A DNA stretch of 32,151 nt from Competibacteraceae bacterium UBA3908 (GTDB taxonomy: Bacteria; Pseudomonadota; Gammaproteobacteria; Competibacterales; Competibacteraceae), in the NCBI GenBank assembly GCA_002391525.1, contig DGFE01000060.1, positions 5,121-37,271 of the forward strand. The letters run 5' to 3'. Shown piece by piece: positions 15,308 through 22,163 of this stretch. The notes under the pieces were generated by a model. That model searched no databases. It saw only the letters and a list, made by a program, of their open reading frames with translations, and had not been told where the DNA came from. Numbering within the stretch: position 1 is the stretch's first letter; each line of letters starts with the position of its first letter. The position numbers and the translations under genes are program-made.

Positions 15308-15850
15308 TCAATCGTAATGAATCTGGGTGTAAGACAGCGCTATCGGCTGGCCGGACAGCAATTGGTTGACGAACGTCCAGATGGCATCCGCCGACGGCGG
15401 GCAGCCGGGCAGAAAATAGTCGATCTTGACGACCTCGTGGACCGGATGCACCTGATTGAGCAACAGCGGGATTTCGGGATCGTTGGGAATCTGCGCGTTG
15501 ACCAGGCCGACCCCGCGCAGATAGGACTCTTCCAGACACTCCCTGAGGGTGAACTGGTTGCGCATCGCCGGAATGCCGCCGTTGAGCGCGCAGGCGCCCA
15601 TCGCGATCAGAATCTTGCAGCGCGCCCGGAATTCCAGCAATACGTGGACGTTCTCGACGTTGGCGACCCCGCCCTCGATGAGGCCAAGGTCGCACTCGCC
15701 CAGTTCCTTGATATCGGTCAGCGGACTGCGGTTCAGTTCCACCCGGTCGGCCAGCTCGAACAGCCGCTCGTCGAGATCAAGCAGCGACATGTGGCAGCCG
15801 AAGCAGCCGGCCAGCGAACAGGTGGCGATTTTCAGGCGCGGTTCAATCAT
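15308..15850 (-). CDS. hoxY: NAD-reducing hydrogenase small subunit
   Basis: HoxY carries the proximal [4Fe-4S] cluster that takes electrons from the NiFe centre to the diaphorase. The 180-residue length is typical of the short group 3d small subunit, which has no Tat signal and is cytoplasmic. The four expected ligands are present: C16 and C19 (AGCFGCHMS), C87 (MGACALNGG) and C150 (LPGCPPSAD). The open frame reaches upstream to 16102, but the ATG at 15850 begins the conserved MIEPRLKIATC. The start overlaps the hoxU 3' end by 8 bases, and hoxH follows after 12. Confidence 0.95.
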   Translation of the reverse strand: MIEPRLKIATCSLAGCFGCHMSLLDLDERLFELADRVELNRSPLTDIKELGECDLGLIEGGVANVENVHVLLEFRARCKILIAMGACALNGGIPAMRNQFTLRECLEESYLRGVGLVNAQIPNDPEIPLLLNQVHPVHEVVKIDYFLPGCPPSADAIWTFVNQLLSGQPIALSYTQIHYD

Positions 15851-16583
15851 GGCGGCGCCCTCCCCGGCTCTCCGACAGCTGCGCCACGTCGCCCACCACG
15901 TTGATCGGCTTGCGGTCGTACAACCGCTGACCGATGGGGATTTCATAACCGTGATGCTTGAGCAGAATCGCCCCGGTCGGACAGACCTGGGCGGCCTTAT
16001 CCCCGACGCTGAAATCGGTCGCGCCCAGCTTGCCGGACGGGGTGTTGACCACCAGGCGCGCATTGATGCCGCGCCCCCGTACCGCGAAAATGTTTTTACC
16101 ATCCACCTCGCGGCTGGCGCGCACGCACAGCTCGCAAAGAATGCAGCGGTTGAAATCGATCACCGCCTCGGGATGCGAGGCGTCCACGGATCGGCGCGGG
16201 TAGAAGTGCGTGTAATGCGGCGCCAACATGCCGACGTAATAAGCCACCGCCTGCAATTGACAGGCTCCGCTCTTCTCGCAGGCCGGGCAGACGTGGTTGC
16301 CCTCCACGAACAGCATTTGCAGGATGCCGCGCCGGATTTCGCGCAATTCCTCGATCTCGCTCTGCACCAGTTGCCCCGCCGCCGCCGGGGTGGTGCAAGC
16401 GGCCTGGACCCGGCCGTTGACCTTGACCAGACACACGCGGCAACTGCCGTGCGGCGCGAATTCCGGGTTGAAGCACAAGTGCGGAATGTAGACGCCGGCG
16501 GCCAGCGCCGCCGCCATGACGGTCTGACCGTCCCGGAACGGAATCCGCCGCCCGTCCAGCGTGAAACTCGGCTGTTCACTCAT
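15843..16583 (-). CDS. hoxU: NAD-reducing hydrogenase diaphorase iron-sulfur subunit
   Basis: HoxU relays electrons between HoxY and HoxF and resembles the N-terminal part of NuoG. In the 246 residues I see a plant-type [2Fe-2S] set (C37, C48, C51, C63), an HxCxxCx5C set (H97, C99, C102, C108), and a 4Fe-4S ligand set CILCELC with a distant CPTGA (C147, C150, C153, C201). Start ATG at 16583 overlaps the hoxF stop (ATGA), and its end overlaps the hoxY start by 8 bases. The frame is open well upstream inside hoxF, but that part is a shadow. The cluster complement matches the Ralstonia HoxU pattern. Confidence 0.94.
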   Translation of the reverse strand: MSEQPSFTLDGRRIPFRDGQTVMAAALAAGVYIPHLCFNPEFAPHGSCRVCLVKVNGRVQAACTTPAAAGQLVQSEIEELREIRRGILQMLFVEGNHVCPACEKSGACQLQAVAYYVGMLAPHYTHFYPRRSVDASHPEAVIDFNRCILCELCVRASREVDGKNIFAVRGRGINARLVVNTPSGKLGATDFSVGDKAAQVCPTGAILLKHHGYEIPIGQRLYDRKPINVVGDVAQLSESRGGRRHD

Positions 16584-18397
16584 GGCATCGCCCCTATCAG
16601 CAGATCCTGCCCGCTCAGATACGCGCCCGGATCGTCGCGGCCCGTCAGGCGCCGGGCCTCTTCCAGGGCCGCGTTCAAATCGAAGGCCGGCTCGTAGGCG
16701 GTGGAGCGCAGCCGCCGTTCCCAGGACTCCGGAAACTGGTCGAGGCTGTCCAGCACCGGGTTGGGCGCGGTCTGGCCCAGCCCGCAGTGACAGGCCACCT
16801 GCATGATCCGTCCCAGCTTGCGCATCTCCTCCAGATCGGCGCGGGTGCCATGACCGGTGTGAACCTTGGTGACCAGATCGCGCATCAGCGAGGTGCCGAC
16901 CCGGCAGGGCGTACAGAAACCGCAGCTCTCGTGGACGAAGAAATGGGTGAAATTGCGGATGCCATCGAGAATGTCGCGGCTCTGGTCGAACACCATGAAC
17001 GAGCCGCCGGTGGCCAGATCCTCGAAACAGATGCGCCGGTCGAACTGCCTGGCGGAAATCATGTGCCCGGCGGGACCGGCCATCTGGATGCCCTGCGCGT
17101 CCCGCGCGCCGCAGTCCTCCAGCACCCGCCGCACGGTGACGCCGAACGGATATTCGTAGATGCCCGGCCGCTCGCAGTCGCCGCTGAGGCTGAGCAGCTT
17201 GGTGCCCTTGGATTCCGCCGTGCCGCGGCTGGCGAACCAGGCGCCGCCCTCCACCGCGATCTTGGCGGCGGCGGCGAACGTCTCGACGTTGTTGACCACG
17301 GTCGGCTTGTTCAGATAACCGTGGGTGGTCGGGAACGGCGGGCGGATGCGCGGCACGCCGTGCTTGCCTTCCAACGACTCGATCAGCGCCGATTCCTCGC
17401 CACAGACGTAGGCCCCGGCGCCCATGTGGATATCGATGTCGAACTGGAAGCCGGGGTCGCCGAGAATGGCCTCGCCCAGCAGACCGACCTCGCGGCGGCG
17501 GAGCAGGGTCGCCTTGAGCGCCTCCAGCAGGTAGCGGTACTCGCCGCGCAGGTAGACGAAACCCTGGCGGGCGCCGATCACCCGGCCGCACAGGGTCATG
17601 CCCTCGAACACCAGATCGGCGAAATCCTGCATCAGCACCCGGTCCTTGAAGGTGCCCGGCTCGCCCTCGTCGGCGTTGCAGACCACGTATTTCACGTCGC
17701 CCGGCGCGCCGCGACAGGAAATCCACTTGGCGGCTGACTTGAAGCCGGCGCCACCCTGACCGCGCAAACCGGATTTGACCATTTCTTCCAGGATCGCCTC
17801 CGGACCGCGTTTGAGCACCGCCCGCAACGCCGCGCCGTCGGCGAAATGCCGTCCCAGCAGAATATCGGCGCGACGGATGTTGCTGGTCACCTCGAAGAAC
17901 TCACGCGGCCATTCCGTCAGCGGCGTTCGGCTGTTGACCAAATCCACGATCCGGTCCAGGCGTGGTTTGTCGAGGCGGGTGAGCGCGTAGCCGTTCACCA
18001 GCGCGGCCGGTCCCTGGTCGCACATGCCGGTGCAGGAGGTCGTGCCGACGCTGACCAGGCCGTCGGCGCGGGTGGTGTTGATCTCCATGTCCAGCCGTTC
18101 GCAGAGGTAATGCAGCAACTCGCGACTGCCGAGCATCCGGTCGGTGATGTTGTCGCTGAACAGGATGTCGTAGAAACCGCGCGGCTCGGTGTAGAGGAAT
18201 GAATAGAATTCGGCGACGTTGCGCACCTTGTCCGGCGAGACGCCAAGCGCTTCGGCAACCTGATCCAGGGTTTCGGGTGGCAACCAGGTGAAATGGTCCT
18301 GCACTTCCCGCAGGATTTGCAGCAACCGGGTCGACATACCGCCGTGGCGCTGGACGATCTCCCGGATCGTCTGGGCAAGCGTACTGGATTCCGCCAT
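16580..18397 (-). CDS. hoxF: NAD-reducing hydrogenase diaphorase flavoprotein with fused NuoE-like domain
   Basis: HoxF binds FMN and NAD(H) and reduces NAD+ with electrons from H2. At 605 residues it is the long, Ralstonia-type form: a NuoE-like N-terminal domain (about 1-165) fused to a NuoF-like part. The latter has GLRGQGGAGF (210-219) for FMN, the NADH loop GAYVCGEESALIESLEG, and the [4Fe-4S] ligands C492, C495, C498 and C538. In the NuoE part only the second cysteine pair remains (C122, C126). The first pair is replaced in FSDNITDRML, so its [2Fe-2S] cluster is probably absent. ATG 18397 has a GGGGGTG element upstream and begins the homologous MAESSTLAQ. No separate hoxE is present, nor hoxI. 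Confidence 0.94.
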   Translation of the reverse strand: MAESSTLAQTIREIVQRHGGMSTRLLQILREVQDHFTWLPPETLDQVAEALGVSPDKVRNVAEFYSFLYTEPRGFYDILFSDNITDRMLGSRELLHYLCERLDMEINTTRADGLVSVGTTSCTGMCDQGPAALVNGYALTRLDKPRLDRIVDLVNSRTPLTEWPREFFEVTSNIRRADILLGRHFADGAALRAVLKRGPEAILEEMVKSGLRGQGGAGFKSAAKWISCRGAPGDVKYVVCNADEGEPGTFKDRVLMQDFADLVFEGMTLCGRVIGARQGFVYLRGEYRYLLEALKATLLRRREVGLLGEAILGDPGFQFDIDIHMGAGAYVCGEESALIESLEGKHGVPRIRPPFPTTHGYLNKPTVVNNVETFAAAAKIAVEGGAWFASRGTAESKGTKLLSLSGDCERPGIYEYPFGVTVRRVLEDCGARDAQGIQMAGPAGHMISARQFDRRICFEDLATGGSFMVFDQSRDILDGIRNFTHFFVHESCGFCTPCRVGTSLMRDLVTKVHTGHGTRADLEEMRKLGRIMQVACHCGLGQTAPNPVLDSLDQFPESWERRLRSTAYEPAFDLNAALEEARRLTGRDDPGAYLSGQDLLIGAMP

Positions 18398-18722
18398 GGA
18401 ACACCCCCATTTGCTAAGGTGCGCCAACCCGCCGACACGGACATGGCTGGCCGTTTCTGGTCGAGCGGGCCATTCAAACGCCGACATGCCAAGCATAACG
18501 CAATCGCCGTCGAAAAGCTTTGCTTTCGTGGGGTTTAAAGAGCCGTCGCCGACAATGATTCGGGAACGCTATCGGTCATCGTCGACTCAAAGAATCCGAA
18601 GACCCATCCGCGTGCGCCATCGGGTCAGGGGAAACGCTCCAGCCTGCGCTATGGCTTTGGAATGGGATTACAGGCAGAATTTCATTGTTTTGCCGTCAAC
18701 AACCGGGAGATGAGACGCTCTC
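18398..18722. other. Intergenic region between divergent hoxF and L,D-transpeptidase genes
   Basis: These 325 bases should hold the promoters of both divergent transcripts. I looked for a sigma-54 site on the hox side (TGGC-N8-TTGC), because Ralstonia hox genes use one, and found no acceptable match. A TATGCT near 18495-18500 on the minus strand is a weak -10 candidate without a convincing -35. An imperfect hairpin with a bulge lies at about 18510-18527 (arms around AAAGC and GCTTT). TGAGA-cgc-TCTCA (18711-18723) overlaps the transpeptidase start codon and could mask it. No real gene is seen here. Confidence 0.5.
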
Positions 18723-20201
18723 ATGCCGATTCAATTCTTGAAACGCCTCCGCTGGCTGTTGCTGGGAGGATTGACCGCCAGCGCCGCCCAGGCGGCGGTT
18801 TACCCCTTGCCGCCCCCGGACACGGACGTGATCGGACAGATCAAGGTGGTCTACGCCACCAAGGACGATACCCTGCTCGACGTCGCCCGCCGCCACAGCC
18901 TGGGCTACGATGAAATCGTGCACGCCAATCCGGGTCTGGATCGCTGGGCGCCCGGCGAAGGCACGCCGATCGTGCTGCCGACTCGCTATATCCTGCCCGA
19001 CACCCCGCGCGAAGGAATCGTACTCAATATCGCGGAGCTGCGATTGTACTATTACCCCCCGGCCAGCCCCGGCGCGGAGCGGGTGGTCTACACCTTTCCA
19101 GTCAGCATCGGCCGCATGGACTGGAAGACTCCGCTGGGTGTGACCCGGGTGGTCGCCAAGGATATCGATCCTCCCTGGCGCCCGCCGGCTTCCATCAAGG
19201 CCGAACATGCGGCCGAAGGCGACATCCTGCCGGACGTCGTGCCCGGCGGACCGGACAATCCGCTGGGTCGTCATGCCTTGCGGCTGGCTTTGCCGAGCTA
19301 CCTCATTCACGGCACCAACCGACCCTTCGGCATCGGCATGCGGGTGACGCATGGCTGTGTGCGGATGTACCCGGAGGATATCGAGTGGCTGTTTGGAATG
19401 GTGCCGGTCGGTACGCCGGTACGGCTGATCGACCAACCGGTCAAGGTCGGACGGCTGAACGGCGAACTGCTGGTCGAATCGCACGAACCGCTCGAAGAGG
19501 ACAACATCCCCATCAAAGTCACCCTGGAACAGGCTCAGCGGGCGGTGATCGCTAAAACCGGCCCCGACATGCCCGGCGTGGATCCGGCGGCCCTGGAGGT
19601 CGCGGTGGAGCAGGTCAGCGGCATTCCGGTGTCCATCGGCACCGAACCAGGCTCCGCCCCGGCGGAGCGAACGGCTGGTGGTCCGCCCTCGGGTCCCGCT
19701 CCCAGCCAGCCAGCTGCCAGCCAGACGCCCACGAGCCCCGTTCCCGGTTATCCAACCGCCAGCCAGACGCCGATCCCATATCCCAGGCCCGCCTATAACA
19801 ACTGGCCCGCGACGGCGCCCGCTTACCGGTCGGCTCCCGCCGAGCCACCCCGCTACACCCCGCCCTACGGCGCGCCGACAGCCGATTACGACGAATTGCC
19901 CTATCCGGCAACGGCGTCCCCGCCCAGCGACGACAATCGACCAATATCGGCGGCGCCGGCTTACCAACCGGCGCCACCCCGCTACACCCCGTCCTACGGC
20001 GCGCCGACAGCCGACTACGACGAGCCCCCCTATCCTTATCCGACGACGACTCCCGTACCGCCCGTCGCCAACCCGCCGGCTTACCGGCCGACGCCGGTCA
20101 ATCCGGGGCCTTATCCCAGGGTTGCCCCTCCCACGGCTCGGCCATCGACCGGCAACGCGCCTGACGCTTCCCTGGAACCTCCTCCGGTGAACCGGTTGTA
20201 A
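18723..20201 (+). CDS. L,D-transpeptidase with LysM and YkuD domains and proline-rich tail
   Basis: This periplasmic enzyme belongs to the ErfK/YbiS/YcfS group. These form L,D-crosslinks or attach Braun lipoprotein to peptidoglycan. Of 492 residues, 1-25 look like a signal peptide (cut after AQA), about 43-86 a LysM cell-wall-binding domain (DDTLLDVARRHSLGYDEIVHANPG) and about 98-236 the YkuD domain. The catalytic motif is HGTN...THGCVRMYPEDIEWLF with H196 and C212. E. coli relatives end near residue 310-330. Here an extra tail of about 170 residues rich in Pro, Tyr and Ala contains a duplicated module at about residues 375 and 418. The tail might span the wall or bind a partner. The gene ends at a strong terminator shared with a Braun-type lipoprotein gene, supporting a role in anchoring. 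Confidence 0.9.
   Translation: MPIQFLKRLRWLLLGGLTASAAQAAVYPLPPPDTDVIGQIKVVYATKDDTLLDVARRHSLGYDEIVHANPGLDRWAPGEGTPIVLPTRYILPDTPREGIVLNIAELRLYYYPPASPGAERVVYTFPVSIGRMDWKTPLGVTRVVAKDIDPPWRPPASIKAEHAAEGDILPDVVPGGPDNPLGRHALRLALPSYLIHGTNRPFGIGMRVTHGCVRMYPEDIEWLFGMVPVGTPVRLIDQPVKVGRLNGELLVESHEPLEEDNIPIKVTLEQAQRAVIAKTGPDMPGVDPAALEVAVEQVSGIPVSIGTEPGSAPAERTAGGPPSGPAPSQPAASQTPTSPVPGYPTASQTPIPYPRPAYNNWPATAPAYRSAPAEPPRYTPPYGAPTADYDELPYPATASPPSDDNRPISAAPAYQPAPPRYTPSYGAPTADYDEPPYPYPTTTPVPPVANPPAYRPTPVNPGPYPRVAPPTARPSTGNAPDASLEPPPVNRL
19845..20035 (+). repeat. Imperfect duplicated module in the L,D-transpeptidase tail
   Basis: Two near-identical stretches (about 19845-19906 and 19974-20035) lie 129 bases apart and both encode PPRYTP(P/S)YGAPTADYDE followed by a PYP element. 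The 43-residue in-frame period shows an internal duplication that kept the reading frame. Confidence 0.85.
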
Positions 20202-20210
20202 AGGCAACAA

Positions 20211-20243
20211 AAAACCCCCGCGACCTCGGATCGCGGGGGTTTT
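20211..20243. terminator. Bidirectional intrinsic terminator
   Basis: A perfect 13-base-pair hairpin has arms AAAACCCCCGCGA (20211-20223) and TCGCGGGGGTTTT (20231-20243) with a 7-base loop. The A-run on one side and T-run on the other let it end transcription in both directions. It lies between the convergent L,D-transpeptidase gene (stop at 20201) and the lipoprotein gene (stop at 20265). Confidence 0.95.
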
Positions 20244-20264
20244 CAACAACCTGCCAGTGATCGA

Positions 20265-20486
20265 TTATTTATACATCGACTTCTTGAACATCCGGTTGAT
20301 CTTTTCCTCGGTGGCCATGCTCATGGACTTGGCTTCGTTGGCCGTATCCAGAGCGTTCCGGGCCATGGACTTGGCTTCGTTGGCATCGTTCTGCGCCTTT
20401 TGGACATCGCTGGTGCTGGCGCAGCCAACGGTCAGCCCGGCGATCAACGCCAGCGCGGAAACCTTGGTCAAAGTCTTCAAAGACAT
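20265..20486 (-). CDS. Small Braun-type (Lpp/OprI-like) alanine-zipper lipoprotein
   Basis: The 73-residue protein has a basic start, a hydrophobic stretch and a lipobox (LTVGC, lipidated C22). It then forms one long heptad-type helix rich in Ala, Asn and Lys and ends in Met-Tyr-Lys. A terminal lysine is the residue by which E. coli Lpp is linked to peptidoglycan, so a covalent outer-membrane-to-wall tether is likely. ANEAKSM occurs twice, at 35-41 and 49-55, a 14-residue (two-heptad) period. The frame begins at 20507, but ATG 20486 has AAGGAG six bases upstream and gives a proper signal peptide. Both neighbours are L,D-transpeptidases, the enzyme class that makes this link. Upstream are a strong -10 box and tandem repeats. 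Confidence 0.88.
   Translation of the reverse strand: MSLKTLTKVSALALIAGLTVGCASTSDVQKAQNDANEAKSMARNALDTANEAKSMSMATEEKINRMFKKSMYK
20322..20384 (-). repeat. Exact 21-base direct repeat inside the lipoprotein gene
   Basis: Identical 21-base segments at 20322-20342 and 20364-20384 are 42 bases apart and encode the repeated AxANEAKSM-type helix segments. The 42-base period equals 14 residues, two heptads, so gain or loss of one unit would keep the coiled-coil register. Confidence 0.85.
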
Positions 20487-20532
20487 CTTCAACTCCTTAA
20501 GTATCATTCAAACAAAGTAACGTGACGGACAA

Positions 20533-20574
20533 CGACAATGTTGTCGCGGCACAACCATATTGTCGCGGCACAAC
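20533..20574 (-). promoter_or_regulatory. Tandem TTGTGCCGCGACAA elements in the lipoprotein leader
   Basis: TTGTCGCGGCACAAC (plus strand) occurs exactly at 20541-20555 and 20560-20574, 19 bases apart. Each copy contains a GTTGT/ACAAC-type inverted repeat. A third, overlapping palindrome, CGACAATGTTGTCG, lies at 20533-20546. They lie just downstream of the -10 box, within the probable 5' untranslated region of the lipoprotein mRNA. They could be binding sites for a regulator or small RNA hairpins affecting stability. Confidence 0.7.
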
Positions 20575-20581
20575 AAAACTA

Positions 20582-20612
20582 ATTATATAACGGAATTCCA
20601 AGCCGGAGACAA
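20582..20612 (-). promoter_or_regulatory. Promoter of the Braun-type lipoprotein gene
   Basis: A perfect TATAAT on the minus strand (20587 to 20582) is preceded by TTGTCT (20612 to 20607), a 4/6 match to the -35 consensus at a long 19-base spacing. Transcription would begin near 20575, giving a leader of about 90 bases. A strong -10 suits an abundant lipoprotein. Confidence 0.6.
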
Positions 20613-20627
20613 TTCAAATCGCTGGGT

Positions 20628-21239
20628 TCAGCGAATTTCGACCCGCATCCCGACTTTCACCCAAGGTCTGAGCGCGTCGATCTGCCGGTTGTCCAGCGCC
20701 ACGCAGCCGCTGGTCCAGTCAATGCCGGCGCTGTGTACGCTCGGATTGCCGCCACCTATTCCATGAATGCCGATCTGTCCGCCCAATGGCGTGTCTTGCG
20801 GCGGTGTATGGCCGTTGACCCAGGCCGCGCGGATGCGCTCGTAGGTCAGTGCGTCGATCCTCCGCTCGCGCAGCGCGCGCTGCGCGTAGTCGACATTGGG
20901 GTAGTCCAGCCCGATGAACGTCTTGAAGCGGCTGTTATCGTTGATCCAGCCCACCCGAAATACGCCGAGCGGCGTCTTGTTGTCGCCGCGCCTGGACTTG
21001 ATGCCGGCGCCGCTGCTACCCAGGGCGATCTGGGAAAACGCCTTGACCGGCTGGTTACCCTGCATGAGTAGCAATGTATCTTTTCTGGTATCCACCAACA
21101 ACCAGGGCTCGCGCGGCGCGCCGCCGTATCCGTTCAGCATCGGTGGCGATCCCGTGGATTCGATGCTGTTCGGAGCACAAGCGCTGGTCAGCCCTATCAG
21201 ACCCCCAACAAGAACAAGTCGCGCGCTGAACATCCGCAT
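20628..21239 (-). CDS. Lipoprotein L,D-transpeptidase (YkuD domain)
   Basis: The 203-residue protein has a lipoprotein signal (LTSAC, lipidated C21) followed by a YkuD fold: WLLVDTRKDTLLLMQGN, the conserved substrate loop KTPLGVFRVGW, and the catalytic IHGIGGGN...DWTSGCVALDN with H159 and C179. It should act at the periplasmic face of the outer (or inner) membrane on peptidoglycan or on lipoprotein. It has no LysM domain, unlike the enzyme at 18723. It stands directly upstream of the Braun-type lipoprotein gene on the same strand and has its own promoter at 21282-21310. ATGs at 21239 and 21233 are both possible starts, and no well-spaced ribosome-binding site decides between them. Confidence 0.9.
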   Translation of the reverse strand: MRMFSARLVLVGGLIGLTSACAPNSIESTGSPPMLNGYGGAPREPWLLVDTRKDTLLLMQGNQPVKAFSQIALGSSGAGIKSRRGDNKTPLGVFRVGWINDNSRFKTFIGLDYPNVDYAQRALRERRIDALTYERIRAAWVNGHTPPQDTPLGGQIGIHGIGGGNPSVHSAGIDWTSGCVALDNRQIDALRPWVKVGMRVEIR

Positions 21240-21281
21240 ACCGGTTATCTGGCCTCTTTCCGCTTTTTTGTCAGGCCCGAA

Positions 21282-21310
21282 TTTATAGGGCAGAGGAAGC
21301 GGCGATGCAA
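21282..21310 (-). promoter_or_regulatory. Sigma-70-type promoter of the lipoprotein L,D-transpeptidase gene
   Basis: On the minus strand TTGCAT (21310 to 21305) and TATAAA (21287 to 21282) are separated by exactly 17 bases. Both are good matches to consensus and lie about 45-70 bases before the ATG at 21239. This suggests the transpeptidase is transcribed independently of the long upstream block. Confidence 0.65.
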
Positions 21311-21652
21311 CTATCCGGCGCTGTCGTCCTCCCTGACCAGCCGGACGGCGTGTTTCCGGGTCAGGGCCAGAAAACGCGGGGTCGGCCCGACATCCTCGTA
21401 GATCGGATCGCCCAACTCATCCTCGGCGATGACCCGGTCGCCCTGCTCATAGGGCAGGGCGACCTCAAGGGTGTCCAGCGCCGCCGACAGCAGTTCGGTG
21501 ATGAGCTGCTCCTCGGTCTTGCGTGGGTACATCTCCGCCAACGCGGCGATCCGGGCCGCATCGTGAACCGACAGCCGAACCCGGTATTCCCGCGCGGTCA
21601 ACCTCGCCGCCCCGCTTTTGTTCCATTCTTCCAGCAATTCCCGAATGTCCAT
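21311..21652 (-). CDS. Conserved hypothetical protein
   Basis: This is a 113-residue soluble protein without signal peptide or membrane segment. The central part (LTAREYRVRLSVHDAARIAALAEMYPRKTEEQLITELLSAAL) looks like a strand followed by two helices, the arrangement of ribbon-helix-helix or similar small DNA/protein-binding folds. Then comes a conserved acidic stretch, ALPYEQGDRVIAEDELGDPIYEDVGPTPRFLAL. I recall similar proteins in Pseudomonas and relatives, often labelled 'type 1 pili tip component' or 'pilin assembly', a name with little support. Its function is unknown. It lies 27 bases after the osmC-like gene and contains the -35 box of the next gene at its very end. Confidence 0.7.
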   Translation of the reverse strand: MDIRELLEEWNKSGAARLTAREYRVRLSVHDAARIAALAEMYPRKTEEQLITELLSAALDTLEVALPYEQGDRVIAEDELGDPIYEDVGPTPRFLALTRKHAVRLVREDDSAG

Positions 21653-21679
21653 GCGCGCTCGTCTCCAGTCGCCGGGCTG

Positions 21680-22132
21680 TCAGAACCGCGGATCCAGCAT
21701 CACCGGACTCAGCAGGGAGTTGCCGATGAAACAGTTCTCCTTGGCCTTGCGGTGCAGTTCCCGCACCGCGTCCGGGTCGGGAACCGTCTCGCCGCCAAAG
21801 ACCACCTTGGGCCGCAAGGTCAGGCGCGCGACCATCATCTTGCCCTTCTCGTTCTTGCCCAGCTCGGCCAGCGGTTCGTCCTCATAGCTGTCCACCACCA
21901 GTTTTTTGAGCGCGGCAATGGCCAGGAACGTCAACATGTGACAACTCGACAGCGCCGCCAGCAGGGCCTCCTCGGGATTGCTCTTTTCGGGATCGCCGGA
22001 AAATTCCGGCGCCGCCGAGCCGTGTACGGTCTGGCCACCGGCCAGATGCCAGGTGTGACCGCGGTCAAAGGTTTTATAATCGAAATCCGGCGTCGCGCGC
22101 CGCCAGACGAGATTGATGGAATAACTCGACAT
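21680..22132 (-). CDS. OsmC/Ohr family peroxiredoxin-like protein
   Basis: OsmC-family proteins reduce organic hydroperoxides with two cysteines. The 150-residue protein has both: C64 in ALLAALSSCHMLTFLA and C134 in KAKENCFIGNSL. The N-terminal pattern with HGSAAPEFSGDPEKSNPEEALLAAL is typical of the OsmC rather than the Ohr branch. An AGAGG element precedes the ATG at 22132. It lies 31 bases after the small membrane protein gene and 27 before the next gene, at the downstream end of the SrfC-like block. Whether it belongs functionally to that block is uncertain. It may simply be a co-transcribed oxidative-stress gene. Confidence 0.88.
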   Translation of the reverse strand: MSSYSINLVWRRATPDFDYKTFDRGHTWHLAGGQTVHGSAAPEFSGDPEKSNPEEALLAALSSCHMLTFLAIAALKKLVVDSYEDEPLAELGKNEKGKMMVARLTLRPKVVFGGETVPDPDAVRELHRKAKENCFIGNSLLSPVMLDPRF

Positions 22133-22163
22133 AGGCGTACCTCTTGAAAACAGTGGGAGACAA

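Noticed and set aside
13667..15904. A 745-residue plus-strand open frame opposite hoxH.
   Set aside because: It is antisense to hoxW, hoxH and hoxY, rich in His/Gln/Arg as shadows in GC-rich DNA usually are, and has no domain.
18510..18527. Possible terminator hairpin upstream of hoxF.
   Set aside because: The stem has a bulge and no T-run on either strand, and no gene ends there.
18398..18722. Sigma-54 promoter for the hox operon.
   Set aside because: No sequence with both the GG and GC elements at the right spacing was found on the minus strand.
20533..20574. Attachment site or insertion-sequence ends.
   Set aside because: The copies are direct repeats only 19 bases apart with no transposase or integrase gene in the window, so a regulatory role is likelier.
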